Source: Laccaria trichodermophora
Taxonomy: Eukaryota > Basidiomycota > Agaricomycetes > Agaricales > Hydnangiaceae
Reading direction: 5' to 3'
DNA length: 64,000 nucleotides
NCBI GenBank assembly: GCA_018417955.1
Contig: JACTVC010000007.1
Span: 1,729,428 to 1,793,427, forward strand
Part shown: positions 1-10,680 of the stretch, one piece after another
Layout of the letters: each line of letters begins with the position of its first letter
Position numbering within the stretch: position 1 is the first letter of the stretch
Notes under the pieces: model-generated
The model's database searches: none
What the model was told of the DNA's origin: nothing
What the model saw: only the letters and a program-made list of their open reading frames with translations
Made by a program: the position numbers and the translations under genes

Positions 1-1245
1 TCCGTTTGGTATGTTTTTCACTGTATATGCTCACCAGTATGTGGCTCATCGGAATCACCAGACTCGAAAGGTTGGACGTTGGGCGCAGCGGACCAAGAGG
101 ATCGTGTATACTGACTGGTATGTCATGGAGCATTTTGCCATGACATTACATGCTCATTTCGTTCCCCAGGCTTCGGTCACGTTAACACACATCCACATTG
201 CACCTTCTGTGCTCTGTCGAGAACACGAAGTGGTGATATCTATGAGGGAGCCCGACCGCGTCTGTGTGTGAGAGCGCACGCGAAGTGGGTATATGCGCAA
301 AGCTCAGCGGGGGATCGTACCGGGATGCCGTGAGGGGAACAGTCGTGGTATTAGCGGCATCAGTGTATATATAGATTCTGCAATATATCAGTCTTGTTTC
401 ATCTAATTCACGGATACGAGCAGAAGAGAGCAGAAATTTCTGCAAACGAAACCCCAGTAAAATCTATGGCAATCTATTTATAGAAAGTATGTAATTTGGC
501 GCGCAGATTCGGCTGAAATCCGCAGAAGAAAATCTGCAGGTGGGCAAAAAACGGGGATAGTATGCGTATTTCTGCATTGCAGCTCAGCGCAGAAACCCGC
601 AGACCAGCGCATGTCCGAGTTTCACTGGGGTTCAAGCTTTACCTCTTTTTGTCGTGGGCAAGCCGGTTGAAGCAAGTCTTGCTTTGACTTGCCTCGCAAA
701 GAGATCGCTGAATAAGTATGTGTTCTCAGCGTTCTTTGAGCAGGAACGGGTGATACCCCGACCTCAAGCGTGTTGCTTTGGGTAATGCAACTTTCTGGCA
801 ATACGTCGGCAGGATTTTGCCGGATCAAAAGCCAAACAAAGCGAACGCGTAAACACCGGGGTCACGAGATGGCATTTAAGATCCTTTCTCCGAAAAATTC
901 TCGCTCCAAGAGCTTCCTGGCACTTCTTGTTGAACTGTTCGGCTTCAAAACACTTTGGTTATAACAAGAAAGCGCTTTGTGATATGTCGGTAGAGTCATC
1001 CATGTGACGCGGAAGTACTTATATGCCGCCGACGAATGCAAACGCTCACATACAAGATTTATGTAAAATTAGGTGTCAGTAGTTTTTATTGACCACCGAA
1101 GAAATATATTGCGGGTCGCGTTCACAAGTTTCTCATACATGACTTGGCTTCCAACCCGCTAGAAATTGACAACAGCTCAAGATCACGGCATGGGTACATG
1201 GCTGCTAAAAACACCTGTTATTATACGTCGTGCCCACGACCGTAC
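1..1245. other. No supported gene; possible short inverted-repeat element inside
   Basis: I see no credible coding region here; the open frames are short, mutually overlapping and resemble no family I recognise. Notable structure lies at about 430-635: a perfect 14-bp palindrome (GCAGAAATTTCTGC, 430-443), followed by ends that read GAAACCCCAGT on the left (about 448) and its near reverse complement ACTGGGGTTC on the right (about 624-633). The interior is rich in CTGCAG/CCGCAG words. A MITE-like element is possible but no target duplication was found. Confidence 0.4.
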
Positions 1246-2687
1246 TCAACGAGCACTGCGCGGCCTGCCAGAGCGTTTGAACATCATGATTTGTCTATCC
1301 TCCCAATGATCGCCCCGTAGAAGGCGCGCAAGATTTACCTCGCTACAGGATCCACGTGAATCTTCCCAATAACTATGAACGCCCAACAGTTCAGGTATGT
1401 CCTTGCCATGTCTTGTCATCCACGTAGATGACACTTTGGTTTCCAAATCGGAAATCCACTTTCCACTTCTTTTGAATCGACCCCAGGTTATACGAGCTAT
1501 TACGACGATTTTAGGGTTGAAAGCCAAAGAGAAAATGTAAAACAATTACGAGGCATAGTGCTGATTTCCAACGTGTTACAGAGAGTTGACCAGAGTGATA
1601 ACATCCTATATTTCATCTCGATTTCTTCGAGAGAAATATCGAGGTCGATGAGACTTAGGTCGTCGATGATGTCTATCCGCACGAGACACTTCATCTCGGG
1701 AAGAATTAATTCTATTCCAGTATAAATCATCTAATGAGTGACAGAGTTTGAGTATCAGCATTTCCAAAGAACTATGTGATGCCACTCACATCACATAACC
1801 TCGAGTTGCCTGGGTTGGGACGATGCACATTCCGAAATTTGAGTTGTTGAAGAGCTTTCAGTGATCGTGCTATAGCTACAAAAGCTTGCGGACCAAACCC
1901 CACCATATTAAGCTCCAAGTGAGTGATTGGAACAGTCGATTGAGACAATGTGTTGAAAATGTGCTCGTAATCGGAAGAACTAGCATCCAATTCGATATCC
2001 CACATAATAGTTGCTCAGAAGATTCTCGATCCTCGGGCGACTAAGGTAACAAGTTGGGCGGATCCCGTAAACGTTTCTAGCATTGGAAGTAGAACCGAAA
2101 TGTGTTCGTAGGAGAGGCGAGGAGGTAGTGGATCGTGGAGGAAGGCGGTAAGGTGCACCAAACGGGGATGATTGTTGACAAATTTTGAAAAGCTCGTAAT
2201 ATCCGGAAAGGACATCGTTAATTCGCGGAGTCGAGGGAAGGTAAATTTCATGATCTCTAAGCAGCCTTCCAAGCTTCCGGAAGATATTAAACAAAGGCTG
2301 GTGAGGAACGATGCTGTTTTCGCGAGAGCATCCAAACAAATGTGCCAATCAAACTCGCATGGAGTCGATTTGCCAGTCCTTTTTAAATGATAAGCAACAT
2401 CATTCGAATGAGGCACTGAAAGAATTTAAAATGTACAGATTGAGCGTGAATTTCCTCACGGATCTCGCCGCCAACTCCCTGTGCGTGATAACATCGTAGC
2501 ATTTCGCTGCCTGAGACGTGGTCCTCGAGTTGAAGCTAACGTGCCTGTACATCACTGGAACACAAAGGCCATTGAGGAGGCGACAAGTCCGCGACACCCT
2601 AACTTCGTCGGCGAGTGGGAGATATGTAATTATGTCATGCAGAATTTCGATGGGTAGCCTGCAGATTTTGTTGACAGACACCACCAT
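1246..2687 (-). pseudogene. F-box protein gene, apparently broken or with unresolved introns
   Basis: Reading on minus from 2687, residues 5-45 match an F-box: ICRLPIEILHDIITYLP, then VSRTCRLLNGLCVPVMYRHV. F-box proteins recruit substrates to SCF (Skp1-cullin-F-box) ubiquitin ligases. The open frame stops at 2400. Leucine-rich-repeat-like text continues in other frames at 2416-2015 (FPRLRELTMSF), 2005-1772 (VPITHLELNMVGFGPQAF), 1730-1500 and 1545-1246. A GTGAGG...TTTCAG intron near 2450-2410 is conceivable, but the phases do not join cleanly, so either several short introns or frameshifts lie here. The 5' end is clear and the 3' end is not. I call it pseudogene-like because no set of introns restored one frame by hand. 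Transcript data could turn it into an ordinary multi-exon gene. Confidence 0.5.
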
Positions 2688-3624
2688 TTTTCTGTCTTGC
2701 GTCGAGTGGCGGAAAGTGGATTATGTGGGGGAGAAAGAATGGTGTGCTTGGTTGTCCTCTTTTGTTTTTCGAACGTCGGCAACTTGAATGGTCCGTCTCC
2801 CAGAGGTGACACGCAGAAAAATGCCGAAACGGACGCACAGCATAACGGATAAAACACTGTTGATCCGAAGGCCTCTGGTCTATGGGCTAGGGTGTTTGTA
2901 GTAATTGGATGTTTCCGCGGCGGAAAATATGAAATGTTCTGGTCGTTCTTGAAGTCGAACCAGAGCTTGCCTTTTGCATAGAAGAAGAAAAAAGGTCAAT
3001 TGATCATTCGATTGGAGGGCTACAGGGTCGAAGAACATTTACATGCCAGGCGTGTAGAGCATTGCAGAGCACGACCAATCTCGTGGTGCCCTGCGCTCAG
3101 CTGCAAGTTGATCCGGTGTAAGGCTGTATCTTTGGCGTTTTGCAAATCTACAGCAGTATCGGATGATGCCAGGATGAAACAAGGTTGAAAGGTCACTTTC
3201 CTCAAGTTACAGTTGGTCATTTTGGCAAGTCAGAGCGAGCATCTTGTAGGTTCCGGACTCCTATTTTGGTCGTTGGTTGATACTGACGTTACAAGTTGAA
3301 GATGCTTTGAGGAACACGGCAAACCACCATGCAGACACAGCCACCGCGAGGGGTCGTGAATCGATGAGAGCGCTCACCTGAAAAGGTTGTATATATAATG
3401 AGGGATTGACCCAAGATTGACCGAGAATTTTTTCATCATGATATCGATAACAAAAATACACATTTGCTGTAGTTCCATTGACCCTCAGTGTTCTACAAAA
3501 ACTTTCGCCTTCAAATCAGCTGCACATGTACATGCCACAACGTGTCCTAGGAACATTTCATCAGATAACAGACAACCACAATGAGAGAGCGATATACACA
3601 CCTAGCAAGCCGACACGACTTCCT
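2688..3624. other. Intergenic, nothing recognised
   Basis: About 0.9 kb between the F-box gene start and the lectin stop. I see only short open frames without recognisable motifs, and no repeats I can support. Confidence 0.4.
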
Positions 3625-4080
3625 TTAGTTGGGGAAAGGCGTAAAACGCCAGTGTTGGCCACTGTGATTTCCATCCCCTAAGAACGGCACCTTGCTATCG
3701 CTATACACATCCAAGTGTAAGTCACTTCCCGAATAACTATTCGTCAGCCTATAGGTGCCATCGCCCCACGGCGTCACCGTCCAAATCTGCCCCGAATAAT
3801 TCCCAGCAGCCGCCAAGTGCGGCTTAGTCTTATCGTCGCCATATACATCCAAACGCTTCCCTTCTCCGAGGAACTGAGTGAAAAGCGCGTATGTGGACGT
3901 AGATCCAGCTGGGTTGGGCTGGAAACGCCAGTACTGGCCAGAGAAGTTCCCCGTAGCTGCCATCTGCAATGTGCCAGACGAGTTGGGGCCGTTGTCATTA
4001 ACGACGTCCAAGGACAGGGCTTCACCCGTGAATAAGTTGGTGAGGCGGTACCATTTCGTGGGTGATGGGTAGAATGCCAT
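3625..4080 (-). CDS. Ricin-B-type (beta-trefoil) lectin domain protein
   Basis: This is a single-exon protein of 151 aa and consists of one lectin domain only. Three repeated Gln-x-Trp signatures mark the three beta-trefoil lobes: GQYWRF near residue 50, GQIW near 96 and GQHWRF near 142. Each follows a Leu/His-Asp-Val strand (LSLDVVND, RLDVYGD, LHLDVYSD). This is the layout of small cytosolic mushroom R-type lectins, which bind galactose-type or other sugars and are usually thought to act in defence against nematodes and insects. No signal peptide is visible: it starts MAFYPSPTKWYRL. No catalytic chain is fused, so it should be called a lectin and not a ribosome-inactivating toxin. The start at 4080 is the only Met that precedes the first lobe. 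Sugar specificity cannot be read from sequence. Confidence 0.85.
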   Translation of the reverse strand: MAFYPSPTKWYRLTNLFTGEALSLDVVNDNGPNSSGTLQMAATGNFSGQYWRFQPNPAGSTSTYALFTQFLGEGKRLDVYGDDKTKPHLAAAGNYSGQIWTVTPWGDGTYRLTNSYSGSDLHLDVYSDSKVPFLGDGNHSGQHWRFTPFPN

Positions 4081-5046
4081 TGTAGGAAGCTGCTCCTGTC
4101 CCGTGGGCAGTGAGACATCTTATAGGCGGGCTCTTGCCTCGTGATGGGCACATCACCTCCGTTCAAGACGCATTCGTCTTCATTATCATCACATGTTACA
4201 CATTGTGGCTGAACAGATGACAATGCCAACATATGATTGACTCTTATCAATGAATGCGAACAAGCAAGCTGTCAAAGAACTTGCCTAATTTCCTAAGATT
4301 CGAAAGTTTCTGATGAGAAGATCAAGGCGGCAGGGGAAGAATTGGAAACCGCCGAACCATCGAGGTACCACGAACGTGGAGGGTGAACGCCACGACGACG
4401 TTCGGAATGTTTACGCCTCAGTAGTTCCCTACGTCAACTTTTTGCAGCTTACTCACTTCGGTCTCAGAGAACTGATTGACTCACCACCCTCGATAATTTA
4501 TGGTCCCCTTAGTATGAACAGTGGACCGGGCTGTGAATGGGGGGACAGAATGGTGGGCCGGACTCATACCAGAGTAATGGACAACTGGCGATTCGAAGGA
4601 AGTAGAGTGCAGATGTCGTCACGATCGCCTTGTCTCTACAACGCGCCGTGAGTTTTGACCACGTAGAGCCAGAAGCGTCCCAATGGGAAGATAGTTTGCG
4701 GATATCGTATGATCGTTGTTGAAGAAAATCTTGCCGTACATGTCTCTCCAACAATGTCGCAAGCCATCACCTGTAAAATGAAGAAAGAATCCTGGTAAGC
4801 AAGTCGCAGAACCCGAACCAAACGAGAACTTAAAGGTTAAAGAAAAGAAGTTACTGCGCGCGTAGCGTGTTTGGAAGGCAAGAACGACAAAGAACGGAGA
4901 ATTATCCAAAAATGGTCCCTGTAAGGAGGCTAGAACAAAAGTGACCACAAAAAATCCGTAAAGGGGTAGAGAAGCCGGATGTCCAATGCTGAAGAAAAAC
5001 ACCACAAGTCCAACTCGAAATTCCGCTCGAGTAACCGCCCTGGTTA
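4081..5046. other. Intergenic, nothing recognised
   Basis: The open frames here (for example 4313-4651 plus) show no domain, signal peptide or compositional support. The stretch holds the 5' flank of the lectin and the 3' flank of the secreted-protein gene. Confidence 0.35.
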
Positions 5047-5947
5047 TTAGCCACAATTGAAGTAATTTCCGGGAATAACAGCAGGGCAGCCCGAAGTGTC
5101 TGGAAAATCACATTGAAGGGCCTCAATCCAGCCCTTGGCATCGAGGTTTAGACGATAAACTCACCCATAGAGACAGGACAATCTGCTGGATCGATACAGC
5201 ACCTAATGCAAGCGCGCGGCCCGCGAGGTTCGAGGAGCTCCACGTAATGATTATACCTGCCCAAACACGTTAGCTCCCCAAATATTGGAAATAGACGAGG
5301 GAGAAGGAAGGTGACACTCACCCAGTGCATACGCTATCCCATGGATTTCCCAATCCGCCATCACCGCCGCTAGAATCGTATTGCCCACCCGCGTCGTCGG
5401 GGTTAATTCTATCTAGCGTACCTGCGTTGATGCATCCCGTCACTAAGTAGTTTCGAATCCCCCCCAAGTAAAGTTAGAAAGAAATAAATAAATATGGATG
5501 TGGAACATGAGACGCACGCTGAACGAAAGCCTGCCCGTTAACCCCCGTCTTGCTCACGAACTCGACGTTAGACCAGAAATTAGGTGAAAGGTCTCCCTGG
5601 AGGGAAGAGGTTTTGGCTTTGGCTGAGCAATAGACCGTTTCGCCGCCTGGGTATTCGCTGTCCCCGACGTTGGTGTGTGCGTCCCTATTGTTGATAGCAT
5701 TATTAGTCGCGTGGAGTAGGATGCGTACCGAAGATAAAACGTACTTGGGAACGACGAGGCTGCGCGATGGTTAGTACGAAACGGGGGAACGGCAGGCAGC
5801 ATACCAGAAGTTATCAGTCCCAGCGACGACGACGGTGTTATCAGGCGTGGTCGTCTTCCCTTGACGAGAGAGTATCGTCGCTTGCGCCATGAGAGCGCAT
5901 AAAAGTGCACTCGACGATATCTGAAAAAGTGGTGCGGACAACTTCAT
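5047..5947 (-). CDS. Cys-rich small secreted protein (uncharacterised fungal family), six exons
   Basis: The gene model was built by hand: exons 5947-5805, 5759-5745, 5684-5518, 5442-5322, 5256-5165 and 5099-5047. All introns are GT..AG, and the first contains a TACTAAC branch sequence. The exons join to exactly 197 codons (196 aa). The protein begins MKLSAPLFQISSSALLCALM, a likely secretion signal. It then carries DNFCLVVPKDAHTNVGDSEY, GGETVYCSAKAKT, the conserved VTGCINA-type block (here LTGCINAGTLDRINPDDAGG), GGDGGLGNP, CTGYNHYVELLEPRGPRAC and a Cys-rich tail IRCCIDPADCPVSMDTSGCP ending NYFNCG. I recognise the pattern as a family widespread in basidiomycete genomes, but I know of no assigned function. 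Extracellular location is inferred from the N-terminus. The second exon is only 15 nt, so automatic annotation may miss it. Confidence 0.8.
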
Positions 5948-6618
5948 TGTGCGAGTAAGTAGAAGCGACACGCCGACGTCGGATCATCATGACTTGCGCT
6001 TTATAGAGCCATGCCATATGCTGTGCGGCCTTCACCTGCACGTCAACGTTGTAGACCTCGAGGCGAGCTTGGTCTTGGAGAATAGCTTGGCAATCGAGGA
6101 ATGATATGCGGAAGTCGTGGAGCCATGTCAATGACGTCGCAGATACTTGTCAACTTGTTGGTAAACGCCTGAGATTATTTTTAGATCAGATCACATCTGA
6201 CCTCGGAGGAAGAGCTAGGAAGAGGCGCACTTTATTCTCGCATAAAAGCTTGTCTCGTGCCAAGTTGCCTCCGCGCTTGAGGGGATTAGTTGAGCCTGCT
6301 CCTGAAACTCCGCAGATTAACTAGGCTGGTAAAATAGGGGTACAAACATTTCGTGATGCTACAAGATGTACACGTTATAATATTACAATTGGAGAACCAT
6401 TCAAATGCCACGATACCTAGAGGATGATGTCTATGTATTCGTATCTGCACGAAAACCGAGAGGAAAGTAAGGTCACAAGAGAGATAGTAGTGATCGCGCG
6501 TTTCGATGATGGCGGTTGCCCTGCGATATGGCTGCTGGGGGCGCGGATGTGAGGTCCGTGTGTTTTGCTGGTCTAACGAGGAAGAGGCACGCAAGGGAAC
6601 CAAGAAAGGGAGTCGAAA
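5948..6618. other. Intergenic, nothing recognised
   Basis: This is the spacer between two minus-strand genes. It should contain the promoter of the secreted-protein gene. No repeat, RNA or coding region is supportable. Confidence 0.35.
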
Positions 6619-7234
6619 TTAGTTGCAACGTTCAGATCGGTATGCTGTCCAACCTGCGGCACGAGATCAGGTCCAGTGACAGATCGCATGGGTATTCTGA
6701 CTCACCACTGTTCTGCAGGAACTTATCCATCGCCGAGAACGCACACCGCCTGATTTCCCTCTCCAACAACCAAACATCGTCGCACTGGGCCACACAACAG
6801 TCGTGCAAAACGCAGATGGCGTCGAGGAACCACGTCCGTGAACAGAACTCGCTCACGCCCGCCGAGCCAGGGGGCGGAATGGCAACGGACTTGAACATCG
6901 GTAATAGACTGTCGTCGCCGACGATGTCTTCGTATTCCCCCAAGAAACTGACGTTGGCGAGGCGCACGATGGCGACGACATGTGGTGAGGAGACGACATC
7001 CTTGACCTCCATCTCAAACTTCCACTCCCGCACCGCATTGTCGACGACGTGGAATAAGGTCCCGCTGCTGCCGATTGGGGTTACAGCTGGATTGGGGACG
7101 AAGAAGGACCAGTTCCAAGAGGCGAGTTCCCCGCGGTAGGTGAGGACGGCGTAAAGGAGGCCAGGCTCGAGTTCGTCGCCGTGCAGCGGGTACGTGGCGT
7201 TGGGTGAGCTGGGTGAGCCGGGTATGGTGGCCAT
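6619..7234 (-). CDS. Uncharacterised conserved-looking protein, two exons, 187 aa
   Basis: Exon 1 runs 7234-6706 and exon 2 runs 6653-6619, joined across a GTGAGT..GCAG intron of 53 nt. The result is 188 codons including the stop. Retaining the intron gives an alternative tail ending DLISCRRLDSIPI, but the spliced tail WTAYRSERCN is shorter and uses a consensus donor. The body is acidic-aromatic (ELASWNWSFFVPNPAVTPIG, then GTLFHVVDN, KDVVSSPHVVAIVRLANVSF) and ends with a Cys-rich segment (FCSRTWFLDAICVLHDCC). An upstream in-frame Met at 7369 would add 45 residues; I prefer 7234 because the added part is of low complexity. I recognise no domain. The overall look matches hypothetical proteins found in many mushroom genomes, some in expanded families. 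Confidence 0.6.
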
Positions 7235-7634
7235 TTCTGGCTGTGGGTCGTTTGGCGGTGAAGAAATCGTCGTGATCGTGGTTGAAGCTTGAAGAAGCTG
7301 TTTCGAATTGCAAGGCCCGTACTCCCGAATATGGCTACATCCGATGTCCGGTGCTTTCGGAAACACCAATTGGCGGACGCTAAGTGCTGATAAGAGGCAA
7401 ATGAACTGTTTAATTGTCGCGAGACCAATAGGGGCTCGGATTCAACTTCAAGGAGGGCGGCGCAATAAGAAAAAACAACCATTTGGCTTCAAGTCAGGTT
7501 CAAGTTCAACGTGTATTTCTAAGTAAGTCTTCACGTGACCCTATTCTAGTTGAAAACAAATTCAGGCGGTACGGCTTGTCGTTACTTCTGCAGTATTCGC
7601 CTCCTGTTGAGCGCAATCATAGATATATGGGAGG

Positions 7635-8760
7635 TTTGTTGATATCTCTAATATTAGTACACCGGAAAGTACTTGAGTACTGTATACAGTATACTACCTC
7701 ACTGTAGTCGGTCATCTGTTGAGCGGAACGCAGTGGGGGCATGAGAACTGAGTACTGGGGTTCGAATCCCCAAGAGATTTCTGTTGGGAACATAATTTTT
7801 CGCCCGACTGTAAGCTCTAAAAATTGCAGATTCCGCCCTCCTACCCTCAAGGGGATCCCACCATCCTCCCTCCCTTTCAAACTTGACGAAATATATCTTT
7901 ACTGATAAACCGGCAAGCCACGCCTATTTGGGGTGGTTGCAAGGTGGATGATATAAAATGTGGATGGTAACGAATTTTCATCTCCTGCGTCGCCGATTTC
8001 TGCTCATGCCTCCTGAGTGTAGGCCCATACCCAAGGTATTTCCGAACCCTTCCAAGCGGTAAACGAGGAACAAAATAAATCCTACCGTAGCACAGTCAAC
8101 AAATTTTCTTTAACGATCAGACTCTCATCTACTACAGCGGTAATTAAACCTCCTCACTCCTACATACTTATATTCATTCAGGCCATCTTCTTTTTCCTAA
8201 TATCTCTTTCGCTGCTGATTGGCAACATGTCTTTCGTCAATAACGCGCTTGACTGAGTACGAAGCATATATCTTCGTTGGTTCAGTGGTAAGCACACTTC
8301 CGGACCAAGGCGATCTTCATCGTGGGGGGGTTCGAATCCCTAACGAAGACTTTATATGCGTTGTTCCAAACTCAATTTTTTTAGTCCCCATTTTTTACTT
8401 GGCGGAATCCCAAAAGCGCTTTTTTGCATGCCTGTTCTCAATATAACGAACAGATACCTTTGTTAGTATGTTGGCCACTCTCCCCTGTTTCAGCGAATCG
8501 AGCTAGACCTGGGTTTGATTCCTGGACATTGAAGGGATGTGAGAACCGAGTGGCAGCGATGATCGTACAGTCTCTGAGCTTTATCAGACCCATCGCCCAG
8601 AACACCCAACATCTACTTTTTCTTTTCGTCAAGAACGCGCTTGACTTATTGACGAATATGTCTTTGTTAGTACACCGGCAAGTATGCACCTGCATATGCA
8701 AGATGAATCCGTGGCATAGGGAGAGCAATTCGCTCATTTTTGACCCCTTACCAACTCACA
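7635..8760. repeat. Cluster of tRNA-like, SINE-like repeats
   Basis: At least four partial tRNA-like units sit within 1.1 kb. The clearest is 8271-8350: TCTTCGT at 8271-8277 pairs perfectly with ACGAAGA at 8343-8349, an A-box-like GGTTCAGTGGTAAGC follows, and a B box GGTTCGAATCC is present. Its anticodon arm does not fold. A second runs from about 7640 (ATCTCTAATATTAGTACACC) to GGTTCGAATCCCCAAGAGAT at about 7758-7777, with a long insertion between the boxes. TTTGTTAGTAC/TTTGTTAGTAT heads recur at about 8458 and 8660 and resemble tRNA-Asp 5' ends. A leader (TCTTTCGTCAATAACGCGC, about 8230; TCTTTTCGTCAAGAACGCGC, about 8627) precedes two units. These look like tRNA-derived retroposon remnants rather than working tRNA genes. 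Confidence 0.55.
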
Positions 8761-8787
8761 GATACATGTCGTGTTGGGTAAGTAAAA

Positions 8788-10680
8788 CTAATGGTTCAAA
8801 TTAAAATGCGTCGAACCTGGAGTCCCCTCCAGATCCTGACCGTACCAAGGAGAAAAAGGATCCGTTTGTAATGGCCACTCTGCGTATTTCAAATTTACGA
8901 CAGTAGATAGCTTGGTGTTGTTTGATTCGGAGTGAATGACGGCGCCAGTCAAGTTCCGCTGAGAAACTTTCATCCCAATCCCAGTAAGCGAATCAAGGAA
9001 TTCATCGAAGTTCTTTGGTTCGCGGCGATTGAAAGAGACGTCGACTCGTTTCAGCATTCCACCCTTTTCAGATTCACTCCGCTTTTGAACCAAAGACCGC
9101 AATTTCGCTTCGGAAAAACTCGCGCAACGGCTCCCATCGCATTGAAATTCTTCAAGCATAGGGCACAGACAATCGGAATTTTCGCCGGAAGGAGTGAGGC
9201 GATCAATGACTTCGTCATCGACGACAAATGGACCGGAGTAGTTGGTGATATGGAGGTGGATGAGAAGTGGGACCGATTCGAGGAAAGCAAAAAGTTCATC
9301 CCGAGTCAATGAATGGATATCTATAAATAATTGCTTCACAGATCCACCATTACGCAAAAGGAAGTCTACCCACGAGGCCCGACTCGCACCAAATGTGTCG
9401 TGGAATTTAATTACAAAATGACCCAGTCCTGGAAGATGAAGATGCTTCAAATGACACTCGTCCCACCTCCCGCTGAGCTTGAGACAAAGGTTTTCGAGAA
9501 GGGGAAGAGTCAGTGTGTATTCGGCTAGGGGCATTTCATGATCGGCTTGTTGGACGGCGTCAGATGTTGTGCTTCCCAGACTCAAGCCACAGCTCACAAG
9601 CAGTGGGCATCTCCTCAACACTTTGACAACATCGCTATATCTGAGACCCCTCAAAATCCCTATGAGTTGGACTGGGCCATCGAGGTCCAAATTGAGGTGG
9701 GTTAACTGCGACCAACGCACTGGCAATGAGAGGAGGTCCTCTTTGAGATATGATAAGGACAGCTTCCGCAACTTCCTAGCTGACAGAAGACCTGAGAATT
9801 TCGTCCAGCGCCCACTAAAATCTGATGCGAGCGAATCCCATGCGTTTGTCAGAGACCCGCCAGTGATGACCAGAGATTCTAGCAGTGGCACATCATCCTC
9901 TGAGAGCTGTTGGAGACGAGTAAATGAGTCTTCCGTTGCCCTAAAATCGACTTTTTTCCATCGGTGGCTGGAAGCGAGTATCTGCGCTAATGCAACGTCA
10001 AAAGTATTCACGTTGGAGGTTGGCAATGCATGGAAATAGACGTGCATTGGGATGCTGACGGAGATGGAGATGGGGCTCTCCCCCGAACGGCCAATCCATT
10101 CCCGTGCCCCCTCGCAGCGCCTCTCCATCTTGGCCATAAATGTGGGATCTGGCTGAGCAAGGACTTGCCCAGTTTCGGCGATCTGCATAGGTGTCGGTAT
10201 GTGAAGGCTCGCCCAAAGCCGCGGGGTTGATAGTGCGATGGACCTCCACGCGCTACAGATGCGACCCAGCAGAATTGGAGCTTCCTGAGAGCTCATGATG
10301 GCATTTCGACCTTCAGGGAGACAATGAACGAAGATCTCCCCGAGAACGTCGAGCGGGAGTCGCCGAACAGGAGAGATTAGTGCTCGATGAGCCTCGATCT
10401 CGTCACTCAGAGCAGAACGCTCGTGAAGTAGCTCGTGGAGGATTGATTGCACCCTGTTGATCTCAGCGTCAAGGCTAGATAAACGTTTGAGCGGATCGGT
10501 CAAAAACTCCTTAATTTGGGGAATTTCTGATTCCGGAGGGGTATAATTGGTGTGGAGATTGGATGCATATGGTGAATCTATTTGCGTGGTCGCTTTGCAT
10601 GGCTGATTTGGGCCGACAGTTGGCGTAATGTTTTGATTCATCGCGACCGAGTTAAAGTGAACGAAGCGATAGTACGGCAC
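8788..10680 (-). CDS. F-box protein with N-terminal coiled coil, intact single exon
   Basis: This is an uninterrupted 630-aa reading frame; a second in-frame Met at 10641 (MNQNITPTVG) may be the real start. Residues about 55-95 form a heptad-like coiled coil (RLSSLDAEINRVQSILHELL). It is followed directly by the F-box: RRLPLDVLGEIFVHCLP and ICSAWRSIALSTPRLWASL. This order, coiled coil then F-box, is the commonest architecture in the very large F-box families of mushrooms. The remainder is leucine-rich and carries weak LRR-like repeats (LTHLNLDLDGP, LPLLENLCLKL, VPLLIHLHITNYS). The presumed role is substrate adaptor of an SCF ubiquitin ligase; the substrate is unknown. Contrast it with the broken F-box gene at the left end of the window. 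Confidence 0.85.
   Translation of the reverse strand: MPYYRFVHFNSVAMNQNITPTVGPNQPCKATTQIDSPYASNLHTNYTPPESEIPQIKEFLTDPLKRLSSLDAEINRVQSILHELLHERSALSDEIEAHRALISPVRRLPLDVLGEIFVHCLPEGRNAIMSSQEAPILLGRICSAWRSIALSTPRLWASLHIPTPMQIAETGQVLAQPDPTFMAKMERRCEGAREWIGRSGESPISISVSIPMHVYFHALPTSNVNTFDVALAQILASSHRWKKVDFRATEDSFTRLQQLSEDDVPLLESLVITGGSLTNAWDSLASDFSGRWTKFSGLLSARKLRKLSLSYLKEDLLSLPVRWSQLTHLNLDLDGPVQLIGILRGLRYSDVVKVLRRCPLLVSCGLSLGSTTSDAVQQADHEMPLAEYTLTLPLLENLCLKLSGRWDECHLKHLHLPGLGHFVIKFHDTFGASRASWVDFLLRNGGSVKQLFIDIHSLTRDELFAFLESVPLLIHLHITNYSGPFVVDDEVIDRLTPSGENSDCLCPMLEEFQCDGSRCASFSEAKLRSLVQKRSESEKGGMLKRVDVSFNRREPKNFDEFLDSLTGIGMKVSQRNLTGAVIHSESNNTKLSTVVNLKYAEWPLQTDPFSPWYGQDLEGTPGSTHFNLNH

Noticed and set aside
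3625..4080. Ribosome-inactivating toxin
   Set aside because: Only a lectin-type beta-trefoil domain is present, with no catalytic domain fused or adjacent.
8271..8350. Functional nuclear tRNA gene
   Set aside because: Acceptor stem and B box are good, but the anticodon stem does not pair, position 33 is not T, and one T-stem pair fails.
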